The translations under genes were made by a program, and so were the position numbers. Below the pieces are notes generated by a model that did no database searches, had not been told where the DNA came from, and was given only the letters and a program-made list of their open reading frames with translations. From positions 1 through 11,587 of the forward strand of contig CAYWKJ010000037.1 in NCBI GenBank assembly GCA_964459205.1: a stretch of DNA of 11,587 bases, read 5' to 3'. Shown here in pieces: positions 1 through 6,983 of this stretch. The number at the start of each line of letters is the position of its first letter. Position 1 is the stretch's first letter. The stretch comes from JABJMC01 sp964459205. Lineage in GTDB: Bacteria > Patescibacteriota > Gracilibacteria > UBA1369 > UBA12473.

Positions 1-22
1 TCCAAATTTAAAGCCAGATAGT

Positions 23-1408
23 TTGGATACACTTAAAAAAGGACAAATTATCACCTTGGAAATCGAGAAACTTGCCTTTGGTGGAGCTGGCCTTGGTAAA
101 TGGGAAGGAAGGGTGACTTTTGTGAATGATACTGTGCCAGGTGATACAGTGGAAGCGTCTATTACTAAGATTAAGCCCAAAAGAATGGAGGCTCGTTTAG
201 TTAAGGTAATAGAGCCGTCGCCATTGCGCGTAGCGCCTAAATGCCCACATTTTGAAGAGTGCGGTGGTTGTGTTTGGCAGTTTTTGCCGTATGAAAAGCA
301 GTTGGGATTCAAAGAGGAACAAGTACGCGAAACCTTACAGCATCTAGGTGGTTTTGGCGGAGAAGAAGTTCGAAAAATTTTAGGGTGCAAAAAGCCATGG
401 GATTATCGTAATAAAATGGAATTTAGTTTTGGGATGAATGAGGATGAGGTAATGCTAGGGCTCCATTTACCTAAACGTCGCTATGATGTTTTTAACTTAA
501 AAGAATGCCACTTATGCTCATCTATTGCGGCCGAAATTGTAATAAAAGTACGGGAATGGGCCAACAAAGAAAGCTTAGTGGTTTTTGATAATCACCACCA
601 AGATGGATTACTTCGAAATTTAATAATTCGAGAGGGTAAAAATACTGGCGAATTAATGGTGAACTTAGTGACAAGTGAGAATTCTTTCCCGTGTATTCCT
701 AGTTTTAAGGATTTGTTTGTGGATGATGAACGAATTACATCCTTGGTTTGGACCACCGTAATGCAACGGCGCGGCACGCCAACTTGGCGTGAGTCTACAA
801 CGCTTGTGGGGAGGGATATGATTTTTGAAAAAATGAAAATGCCAAGTGGTTCTGCTCTTCGTTTTGAAATTTCCCCAGATGCTTTTTTCCAACCAAATAC
901 TCTGCAGGCAGAAAATCTTTATGCTGAGGCTCTTAAAGCAGCTGACTTAACAGGAGGAGAAACTGTATATGATCTTTATTGTGGCACGGGAACAATTGGT
1001 TTATTTTGCGCGCATCAAGCTACTAAAGTAATTGGAATTGAAATTAATAGAAATGCCATTCAAAACGCGCGTGAAAACGCTGAACTCAACAACATAAAAA
1101 ACTCTGAATTTTTTATAGGGGATATAGCTAAAGTTCTGGGAGAACATGATCTCCCCTCTCCAGATGTTGTTATTGTTGACCCGCCTCGCTCTGGGCTGCA
1201 GGGTGATACCCCCGAAAAAGTTGCGGCAATTGGGGCTAAACGTATTGTTTACGTTTCTTGCAACCCCGCTACCTTGACCCGAGACATTGTAACTTTTACT
1301 AAAAACGGTTATCAGCTGGAATATGTTCAACCGGTTGATATGTTCCCGCATACCTATCACATTGAAAATGTGGCGCTTTTGACCTATTCTGGAGGAGACA
1401 AAATTTAA
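23..1408 (+). CDS. rlmD: 23S rRNA (uracil-C5)-methyltransferase, RlmD/TrmA family
   Basis: Cytoplasmic SAM-dependent enzyme that methylates C5 of a uridine, most likely in 23S rRNA. An N-terminal TRAM RNA-binding domain (about residues 5-62) precedes an iron-sulfur cysteine set, C74, C80 and C83 plus C162 or C165, as in RlmD. The C-terminal Rossmann methyltransferase has the SAM motif DLYCGTGTIGL (317-327), VDPPRSGL (385-392) and the catalytic cysteine C413 in VSCNPATLTRD. Length (461 aa) is normal. The start is uncertain: TTG at 23 has no Shine-Dalgarno sequence, and the frame stays open to the left edge (residues PNLKPDS precede it), so the true start may lie outside the window. Family members differ in target site (U747, U1939 or tRNA U54). 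The FeS cysteines and TRAM favour 23S rRNA, but the exact site cannot be read from sequence. Confidence 0.9.
   Translation: MDTLKKGQIITLEIEKLAFGGAGLGKWEGRVTFVNDTVPGDTVEASITKIKPKRMEARLVKVIEPSPLRVAPKCPHFEECGGCVWQFLPYEKQLGFKEEQVRETLQHLGGFGGEEVRKILGCKKPWDYRNKMEFSFGMNEDEVMLGLHLPKRRYDVFNLKECHLCSSIAAEIVIKVREWANKESLVVFDNHHQDGLLRNLIIREGKNTGELMVNLVTSENSFPCIPSFKDLFVDDERITSLVWTTVMQRRGTPTWRESTTLVGRDMIFEKMKMPSGSALRFEISPDAFFQPNTLQAENLYAEALKAADLTGGETVYDLYCGTGTIGLFCAHQATKVIGIEINRNAIQNARENAELNNIKNSEFFIGDIAKVLGEHDLPSPDVVIVDPPRSGLQGDTPEKVAAIGAKRIVYVSCNPATLTRDIVTFTKNGYQLEYVQPVDMFPHTYHIENVALLTYSGGDKI
1362..1390 (+). promoter_or_regulatory. Promoter for the bactofilin-like gene, inside the end of rlmD
   Basis: A -35 box TTGAAA (1362-1367) and -10 box TATTCT (1385-1390) are separated by 17 nt. 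The predicted transcription start is near 1397, giving a leader of about 24 nt before ATG 1421. The leader has no Shine-Dalgarno sequence and contains CCTCC at 1409-1413. GGAGG at 1391-1395 is complementary to that CCTCC and spans the predicted start. Seen by eye; not verified. Confidence 0.45.
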
Positions 1409-1420
1409 CCTCCCATACAA

Positions 1421-2608
1421 ATGTCCCGTTTTTCTAAATTTACTGCTCTTTTTAGCCTGGTGCTTTTCGGTTCCATGCTTTTTGCGATCACTGCCAACGC
1501 TCTTATTCTACAATCTGGGGAAGAGCTGTTTTTTGATGAATATGTTACCGAAGATGTGTATATAGCCGGGGGAAATGTGACGGTTCAACAAGATATTGAA
1601 GGAGATTTATTTGTGGCCGGTGGAGATATAACAATTAATGGAATTATAAATGGAGACTTATTTGTAGCAGGGGGAAATGTTTTGGTTAATGAAGAAGTAA
1701 AAGATGATGTGCGAATGGTTGGTGGCGCTTTATCCTTAAATCGCTCAGTGGGTGGTGATGTAATTTTAATTGGGGGTAGCGCAGATGTGGGCCAAGACGT
1801 TGTAATCGAAGGAGATCTAGTGGCCTTATCTGGAAAGGCTAACTTGTATGGGACAGTTAATAAAAGCGTGCGTGGGATTTTAGGACGGTTAATTCTTGGC
1901 GGAACTGTAAATGGTGATGTTGATGTTCGTGTTACTGAGAAACTCGTACTACTTAATACTGGTCATGTTGTAGGAAATGTTAAGTATTTTGCACCAGAAA
2001 AAATTGAAGACCATAGTGGAGTTATCGAAGGCGAAATATCTTTTAATGAGGTTTTGTCCAGCTCTGATAAAGTTAAGGAAGGAGTGCGTGGATTTTTATC
2101 AAGTGGGTCACTAATTGGAAAATTCTGGGGCTACTTGTCATTGCTTTTGATTGGTGGGTTATTTATTTGGCTATTCCCAAATTTGCTACACCGAGCTAGT
2201 ACCCGCATCAAAACTAAAGGTACTAAATCTTTTGGAGTTGGTTTCTTAGTTTTCATCCTAGGAGGCACCCTATCGGTAATCGCTGCTTTTACGGTTATTG
2301 GCGTGCAATTGGCGTTTATTATTATGGCCTTATTATTTGTTTTGGGTGAATTAGGACGAGTTTCAGCTGGCTATGCAATTGGGACACTAATTATCCGTGA
2401 TAACTCAAAAAAGAACACCCAGAAAAAGAAGGTTTTCCTCCGTCATTTTGGTGTCTTGGCACTTGGTGTGTTGATTCTAAAACTAATTTCTTTTATCCCA
2501 GTTTTGGGTTGGATCGCTGGCTTTGTGTTTTTTATTACTGGAGCGGGAGCACTGTTCTTGGCACTACGCACTACCTATAAAGATCTAATTAAAGCTCACA
2601 AATTATGA
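1421..2608 (+). CDS. Secreted bactofilin-like beta-helix protein with C-terminal membrane domain
   Basis: Envelope protein of unknown precise role. Residues 1-27 form a Sec signal peptide with probable cleavage after the alanine of TANA. Residues about 38-210 are repeats of the type GDLFVAGGxxxxN, with glycine pairs every 15-20 residues, as in the right-handed beta-helix of the polymer-forming bactofilin family (DUF583). About four to five hydrophobic helices follow (roughly 231-253, 272-292, 293-312, 342-358 and 359-381), with a Lys-rich loop near 329-337. Classical bactofilins are cytoplasmic and lack membrane helices; this architecture puts the helix outside the cytoplasmic membrane. Such fusions are often annotated 'polymer-forming cytoskeletal protein'. 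The gene has its own promoter (1362-1390), starts 12 nt after rlmD, and overlaps the next gene by 4 nt (ATGA), which suggests translational coupling. A scaffold or adhesion role is inference. Confidence 0.75.
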   Translation: MSRFSKFTALFSLVLFGSMLFAITANALILQSGEELFFDEYVTEDVYIAGGNVTVQQDIEGDLFVAGGDITINGIINGDLFVAGGNVLVNEEVKDDVRMVGGALSLNRSVGGDVILIGGSADVGQDVVIEGDLVALSGKANLYGTVNKSVRGILGRLILGGTVNGDVDVRVTEKLVLLNTGHVVGNVKYFAPEKIEDHSGVIEGEISFNEVLSSSDKVKEGVRGFLSSGSLIGKFWGYLSLLLIGGLFIWLFPNLLHRASTRIKTKGTKSFGVGFLVFILGGTLSVIAAFTVIGVQLAFIIMALLFVLGELGRVSAGYAIGTLIIRDNSKKNTQKKKVFLRHFGVLALGVLILKLISFIPVLGWIAGFVFFITGAGALFLALRTTYKDLIKAHKL

Positions 2609-2979
2609 TCTTTGACCTTTGGAGTATTCAACATTTTTTGAGTGGAGTTGCGGTTGGACCGTTTTTCAAAAAAAAACGTCATAAATCGCAAACTCGCTAT
2701 TCTGGGATCATGGCTGTGGGCATGATTGCTTATCTTTGGGAATGGTTTGAATTTCAATTAGAAAAAGGGTTGCTTGGGTCACGCGTTAAATACTGGTTAC
2801 ATGGTGTTGAAATTTGGCCTAACAGGTTATTTGCCGATCCTTTTTTAATGATTGTTGGATTTTTAATTGCTAAAAAATATCCTGGTTGCGTCCGTCCAAT
2901 GCGTTGGGCTTTTTTAACTTGGTTTTTAGTGCATGCTTTTGTATTCCCTCACTCAATGTATTTACAAGAAATACTGTAA
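2605..2979 (+). CDS. Small multi-pass membrane protein, tandem copy 1
   Basis: Not a family I can name. The 124 aa form about four hydrophobic segments (near residues 5-20, 34-50, 78-90 and 100-116). Striking polar residues lie within or next to them: WSIQH (6-10), WEWFE (45-49), GVEIWPNR (67-74), ADP (77-79), VH (109-110) and FPHSM (114-118). All are kept in the next gene, which is about 58% identical by hand alignment, so they are probably functional rather than structural. The general layout (ExxE, then N and D in a later helix) faintly recalls small VanZ-like/DUF2238 membrane domains, but that is weak. The start codon overlaps the stop of the preceding gene (ATGA), and there is no Shine-Dalgarno sequence. 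The gene is likely co-transcribed with the bactofilin-like gene. Confidence 0.7.
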   Translation: MIFDLWSIQHFLSGVAVGPFFKKKRHKSQTRYSGIMAVGMIAYLWEWFEFQLEKGLLGSRVKYWLHGVEIWPNRLFADPFLMIVGFLIAKKYPGCVRPMRWAFLTWFLVHAFVFPHSMYLQEIL

Positions 2980-2982
2980 ACT

Positions 2983-3432
2983 ATGCCGATATTAGAGATT
3001 ATCTGGGGAATTAAAACGCAAGCCATATTAGATGTATGGAGTATTGAACATCTTTTAAGTGGAGTGTCATTTGGAAGTGCTGTGAAAAAGAAAAATCACA
3101 AAATATTAGGAAGACTCTTAGGTTGCCGCAAGCATGACTTACACTCTTACTACTTTGGGATCATGGGGATTGCGGCGGTGGCATATTTGTGGGAAACAAT
3201 TGAACATTATTTAGAAATTGGTTTAGGCGGAGAATGGTTAGAGTATTGGTTCCAGGGTGTAGAATTTTGGCCAAACCGTATTATCGCTGATCCACTATTG
3301 ATGATTTTGGGATATATTTTGGCTAAAAAATACCCAAAGATTATATGGCCGGTCCGAGTGCTTTCTGTTACCTGGGTTATTGTGCATCTCTTTGTATTTC
3401 CTCACTCAATGTGGTTGCACGAAATCTTATAG
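2983..3432 (+). CDS. Small multi-pass membrane protein, tandem copy 2
   Basis: Paralogue of the gene just upstream, 3 nt after its stop, in the same orientation. The 149 aa carry about 13 extra N-terminal residues and an insertion of about 15 residues (near 41-55, with C48, H51 and H54) in the first loop. Otherwise the two align end to end at about 58% identity. Shared signatures are WSIEH (19-23), LWETIE (69-74), GVEFWPNR (92-99), ADP (102-104), VH (134-135) and FPHSM (139-143), followed by the same C-terminal EIL. No function is known to me. The conserved His/Glu/Asp/Asn/Arg in a membrane protein could bind a metal or a polar substrate. There is no Shine-Dalgarno sequence; translation probably continues from the preceding stop. 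Its last codons contain the -35 element of the pfl promoter. Confidence 0.7.
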   Translation: MPILEIIWGIKTQAILDVWSIEHLLSGVSFGSAVKKKNHKILGRLLGCRKHDLHSYYFGIMGIAAVAYLWETIEHYLEIGLGGEWLEYWFQGVEFWPNRIIADPLLMILGYILAKKYPKIIWPVRVLSVTWVIVHLFVFPHSMWLHEIL

Positions 3433-3442
3433 GCCCTATACT
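3415..3442 (+). promoter_or_regulatory. Probable promoter of the pflB-pflA operon
   Basis: A -35 box TTGCAC (3415-3420) and -10 box TATACT (3437-3442) are separated by 16 nt. The predicted start is near 3449, leaving a leader of about 21 nt before ATG 3470. The -35 box lies in the coding end of the upstream membrane-protein gene. A second TATAAT (3464-3469) directly abuts the ATG and is too close to serve this start. Two palindromes surround the -10 box and predicted start (separate entry). Confidence 0.5.
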
Positions 3443-3461
3443 GAGGTTAGCTAATAACCTC
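3428..3461. repeat. Two perfect palindromes at the pfl promoter (possible operator)
   Basis: Palindrome 1 is TATAGG-C-CCTATA at 3428-3440; it covers the spacer and the first part of the -10 box. Palindrome 2 is GAGGTTA-GCTAA-TAACCTC at 3443-3461, a 7-bp perfect inverted repeat centred on the predicted transcription start. Their place around -10/+1 is typical of repressor binding sites. Palindrome 2 lacks a following T-tract and most of its left arm would not be transcribed from 3449, so it is a poor terminator candidate for this promoter. The regulatory role is inference. Confidence 0.4.
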
Positions 3462-3469
3462 CCTATAAT

Positions 3470-5746
3470 ATGCCTTCAAAAAAACCTAAACTTCCGAAAA
3501 TTTATTCGGGCTTTAAACCTGGGAAATGGCTAGCAGCCATTGATGTCCGGGATTTTGTTCAAAAAAACTACAAAGCCTACAAAGGCGATGAAACCTTTTT
3601 AAAAGGCCCTTCCGCTAAAACCAAGAGACTTTGGAAAAAAGTCGAGAAACTACAAAAACGGGAATTCAAAAAGGGTGGAGTTTTAGGTATTGATACCAAA
3701 ACTGCCTCCACTATTACCAGCCACAAGCCGGGCTACATTGATAAGCGAAACGAATCGATTGTTGGCCTGCAAACTGATAAGCCACTAGTGCGGGCTCTTA
3801 AACCTCTAGGTGGAGTGCGCTTGGTGCGGCGGGCGTGCGAATCTTATGGATACAAACTAGATCCTAAGGTGGAGGCTCTATATCGCGATCATGTTAAAAC
3901 TCATAATAGCGCGGTTTTTAATATTTATTTGAATTGGGACGATTTTTATACCCCTGAAAAACATAACTTATTCCGTAAAAAAGGAATTATTACGGGATTG
4001 CCAGATAACTATGGCCGCGGTCGAATTATTGGAGATTATAGAAGGGTGGCTTTGTATGGCCTGGATTATTTAATTGCTGCTAAGAAAAAAGAACTAAATG
4101 CCAAGTGTGTGTATATGAATGAAGAGAATCTCCGTTTGCGTGATGAGGCTTATGATCAAATTCAAGCACTTAAAGACTTAAAGGAAATGGCGGCTAGTTA
4201 TGGCCTAGACATTGGTCGACCAGCTGAAAATACTAAGGAAGCAATTCAGTGGCTTTACTTTGGATATCTGGGCGCAGTTAAACAACAAGACGGAGCAGCG
4301 ATGAGTTTTGGGAGAATTGATTCTTTTATTGATATTTATGCAGAGCGAGATTTAGCTAAAGGTAAGTTTAGTGAAATGGAAGTTCAACATTTTGTAGATG
4401 ATTTTGTGATTAAACTCCGGCTAGTTCGACATTTGCGCGTGCCAGAATATAATGCTCTTTTTGCGGGTGATCCAACTTGGGTGACCTGTGTATTGGGTGG
4501 CATGGGCAAAAATAATAAGACGTTAGTAACTAAAACTTCATTCCGACTTCTTCACACTTTGGAGAATCTAGGGCCAGCGCCAGAGCCAAACTTAACTGTT
4601 TTATGGTCTCATCGTTTGCCGCAAGGATTTAAGGATTATGCGGCTAAGATTTCGATCAGCTCTAGTTCTATTCAGTTTGAAAACGATGAACTAATGCGAC
4701 CACACCATGGAGATGATTATGGAATTGCCTGTTGTGTTTCCGCCATGGAAATTGGAAAAGAAATGCAGTTTTTTGGGGCACGCTGCAACCTTCCTAAATT
4801 ATTACTACTCGCGATTAATGAGGGGCGCGATGAAATGGATAATGAATTAATTGTAGAGGGCGTTCCTAAACTCAGGCATCAAAAACCACTTAAATACGAG
4901 GAGGTTAAAAAAGAGTTCTTTAAACGCATGGATTGGCTTTGTAAAAAGTATGTAGAAACCATGAATACGATCCACTACAGCCATGACAAATATAATTATG
5001 AATCTGAACAAATGGCGTTGCATGATCTGATAATTCATCGCTATATGGCGTTTGGAATTGCGGGAATTTCGATTGTTACAGATAGCTTGTCAGCCATTAA
5101 ACACGCCAAAGTTACACCGGTACGCAACAAAAAAGGCGTGGCCAAGAAATTTAAAATCGTGGGAGACTATCCAGCGTTTGGTAATGATGATGATCGCGTG
5201 GATAAAATTGGAGTGGAAGTTATTCGTAAATTCATTCAAACACTGCGTAAGTTCCCAACTTATCGCGGGGCAGAACATACTGTGTCTCTACTTACAATTA
5301 CGGCGAATGTTGTTTATGGACATCATACTGGAGCCACTCCGGACGGTCGGAAGGCTGGTGAGCCATTTGCTCCAGGGGCCAACCCCATGCATAACCGTGA
5401 CAAATCTGGCGCCCTTGCTTCGCTAAACTCAGTGGCCAAACTCAAATACGAATACTGTCGCGATGGAATTTCAAATACTTTTTCTATTACGCCATCCAGC
5501 CTTGGAAAAAGCGATGAACAACGTGTCGCTAACTTGCGCGGCATGCTAGATGGTTATTTTCATAAAGGTGGCCATCATTTAAATGTAAATGCTCTTCATC
5601 GTGAAACACTTAAAGACGCCATGAAGAACCCTGGCAAATATCCGCAACTAACAATTCGTGTCTCTGGTTATGCGGTGCATTTCATCAAGCTCACCAAAGA
5701 GCAACAGGAGGAAGTTATTTCTAGGACTTTCCATAAACAGTTTTAA
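3470..5746 (+). CDS. pflB: Pyruvate formate-lyase (formate C-acetyltransferase)
   Basis: Cytoplasmic glycyl-radical enzyme that converts pyruvate and CoA to acetyl-CoA and formate without oxygen. The 758 aa align along the whole length with E. coli PflB (760 aa) as I remember it. The catalytic cysteine pair is C421-C422 in IACCVSAM. The glycyl radical is G733 in RVSGYAVHF, 25 residues from the C-terminus. R438 in FFGARCNLPK matches substrate-binding R435 of E. coli with the same spacing from the cysteines. The conserved GLPDNYGRGRIIGDYRR segment and the GDPTW tryptophan are present. A loop before HLNVN (DGYFHKGG) is about five residues shorter than in E. coli. ATG 3470 gives the expected N-terminus; there is no Shine-Dalgarno sequence. 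Its activase follows 1 nt downstream. The conservation points to true pyruvate specificity rather than a glycerol or choline relative. The enzyme is destroyed by oxygen, implying anaerobic growth. Confidence 0.97.
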   Translation: MPSKKPKLPKIYSGFKPGKWLAAIDVRDFVQKNYKAYKGDETFLKGPSAKTKRLWKKVEKLQKREFKKGGVLGIDTKTASTITSHKPGYIDKRNESIVGLQTDKPLVRALKPLGGVRLVRRACESYGYKLDPKVEALYRDHVKTHNSAVFNIYLNWDDFYTPEKHNLFRKKGIITGLPDNYGRGRIIGDYRRVALYGLDYLIAAKKKELNAKCVYMNEENLRLRDEAYDQIQALKDLKEMAASYGLDIGRPAENTKEAIQWLYFGYLGAVKQQDGAAMSFGRIDSFIDIYAERDLAKGKFSEMEVQHFVDDFVIKLRLVRHLRVPEYNALFAGDPTWVTCVLGGMGKNNKTLVTKTSFRLLHTLENLGPAPEPNLTVLWSHRLPQGFKDYAAKISISSSSIQFENDELMRPHHGDDYGIACCVSAMEIGKEMQFFGARCNLPKLLLLAINEGRDEMDNELIVEGVPKLRHQKPLKYEEVKKEFFKRMDWLCKKYVETMNTIHYSHDKYNYESEQMALHDLIIHRYMAFGIAGISIVTDSLSAIKHAKVTPVRNKKGVAKKFKIVGDYPAFGNDDDRVDKIGVEVIRKFIQTLRKFPTYRGAEHTVSLLTITANVVYGHHTGATPDGRKAGEPFAPGANPMHNRDKSGALASLNSVAKLKYEYCRDGISNTFSITPSSLGKSDEQRVANLRGMLDGYFHKGGHHLNVNALHRETLKDAMKNPGKYPQLTIRVSGYAVHFIKLTKEQQEEVISRTFHKQF

Positions 5747-5747
5747 T

Positions 5748-6512
5748 ATGCCCGGAAAATCATGTGCAACTTGTAAATCAAAAGGCCGAATTCATTCATT
5801 TGAATCCTTTGGAACGCTGGATGGCCCTGGACTTCGGTTTGTAGTGTTTATGGAAGGATGTCCGCTGCGTTGTCAGTACTGTCATAACGTGGATATGCTG
5901 GATATGGTGGATTATAAGGAACTATCTCCGACAGAGCTTTTAAATACTGTGCTCCCCTACAAACCTTATTTTGAATCTTCGGGAGGAGGGGTTACGCTAT
6001 CTGGCGGTGACCCCATTATGCAACCAGAATTTACAAAGACGTTTTTTAAACTTTGTAAGAAAAATAAAATCCATACTACGATTGATACATCTTGTTTTAC
6101 CGTGCCATGTCATTTGGATGAACTTTTGCCGCTGACGGATTTATGGATGATTTCCTTGAAACATTTTAATGACCACAAACATCGTGAACTTACCGGCGTC
6201 ACTAATCAGCCAATTCTTTCTAATATCCGTTATTTGAGTAAAAAGAAAGCGCGAATTTGGTTCCGTTATGTGATTTTACCAGGTTGGACTGACACAAAAG
6301 AAAATCTAACTGCTTTACGAAAATTCTTAAAAGAGGTGAATTTCGAATTGATTGAACTACTGCCTTATCACACCTTTGGATTGTTTAAATGGAAGCAACT
6401 AGGACAGCCTTATAAATTAAAAGGAGTTAAGCCGCCATCAGCAAAATCTGCTCAAAAAATTAAGACCATGCTAGAAAAAGACGGACACAAAGTGATACTT
6501 AATGATGGTTAG
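5748..6512 (+). CDS. pflA: Pyruvate formate-lyase activating enzyme (radical SAM)
   Basis: Radical-SAM enzyme that installs the glycyl radical on PflB (G733 here). The frame is open upstream inside pflB, but ATG 5748, one base after the pflB stop, is the proper start: it gives 254 aa and the family N-terminus GRIHSFESFGTLDGPGLRF. The [4Fe-4S] motif CxxxCxxC is C38, C42 and C45. The SAM-binding GGDP is at 86-89, and PGW and GVKPP are at 178-180 and 226-230, as in E. coli PflA. Two oddities: a CxxC (C6, C9) in a short N-terminal extension, and serine 136 in MISLK where E. coli has D129, one of the residues I recall as coordinating a monovalent cation; the partners D113, T114 and M134 are kept. 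There is no Shine-Dalgarno sequence, so expression probably depends on coupling to pflB. The stop overlaps a convergent gene by 4 bp. Confidence 0.95.
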   Translation: MPGKSCATCKSKGRIHSFESFGTLDGPGLRFVVFMEGCPLRCQYCHNVDMLDMVDYKELSPTELLNTVLPYKPYFESSGGGVTLSGGDPIMQPEFTKTFFKLCKKNKIHTTIDTSCFTVPCHLDELLPLTDLWMISLKHFNDHKHRELTGVTNQPILSNIRYLSKKKARIWFRYVILPGWTDTKENLTALRKFLKEVNFELIELLPYHTFGLFKWKQLGQPYKLKGVKPPSAKSAQKIKTMLEKDGHKVILNDG

Positions 6513-6937
6513 GCTTCACGATCAGGAATTTGCCCGCGACTAAATTCTTTGAAATGCGCTTTATAGTCTGTATACCAAGCGCCTGTTTCTATTTCCAACA
6601 TAACGCGGAAAGTGGCTAATGAGCCGCTCATTAACAATCCTTCAAAATAAAATTCTATGTAAGTTGGTTTTGTTACGGGCCCAATAAATCCTATTTTGAA
6701 ATCATAAATCTGCCAAAGATCAAAGGTTTTAGCGAATTCTTGATGAGCGCTTCTTAGGGCTGCTTCAACTTGGTTCTGGGCTTCTTGTAAATCAACTCCG
6801 GCCTTTTGGAGAGCAATAGCAAAAGTTGCCTGCTGGCCTAAAGTGTTCTTGATTCCCCTCTTAACTCCTTCAATATCAATAAAGGCGTTAGTAACAATAG
6901 TGTCCGGGTCGCTAGGTGGACCGTCTTCTAATTTCAT
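6509..6937 (-). CDS. Hypothetical soluble protein downstream of cca
   Basis: Unrecognised protein of 142 aa (151 if TTG at 6964 is used). It has no signal peptide or transmembrane helix. After a Pro/Asp/Glu-rich start (MKLEDGPPSDPDT) comes a mixed segment with an amphipathic helix around the heptad-like VDLQEAQNQVEAALRSAH, then an aromatic, beta-rich half with alternating patterns (YDFKIGFIG, YIEFYFEGLL, FRVMLEIETGAWY) that looks like a compact alpha/beta fold. I prefer ATG 6937: it shares an ATGA with the end of a 15-codon frame that begins 2 nt after the cca stop. TTG 6964 is a possible earlier start; neither has a Shine-Dalgarno sequence. It lies in the same orientation as cca and is probably co-transcribed with it. 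Its 3' end overlaps the end of pflA by 4 bp. Confidence 0.6.
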   Translation of the reverse strand: MKLEDGPPSDPDTIVTNAFIDIEGVKRGIKNTLGQQATFAIALQKAGVDLQEAQNQVEAALRSAHQEFAKTFDLWQIYDFKIGFIGPVTKPTYIEFYFEGLLMSGSLATFRVMLEIETGAWYTDYKAHFKEFSRGQIPDREA

Positions 6938-6983
6938 GGGTGGATAACTAAGGGTGGTCGCCAATTTACCACGCTTGACATAT

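Noticed and set aside
2606..2608. Genetic code 25 (TGA as glycine)
   Set aside because: TGA ends several genes at natural C-termini (2608, 10215), and no gene carries an in-frame TGA.
3345..3533. 62-codon plus-strand frame across the membrane-protein/pflB junction
   Set aside because: Overlaps two well-supported genes in another frame and crosses the promoter; no protein features.
5658..5747. N-terminal extension of PflA into pflB
   Set aside because: The extra 30 residues are out-of-frame pflB coding sequence; ATG 5748 right after the pflB stop fits the family length.
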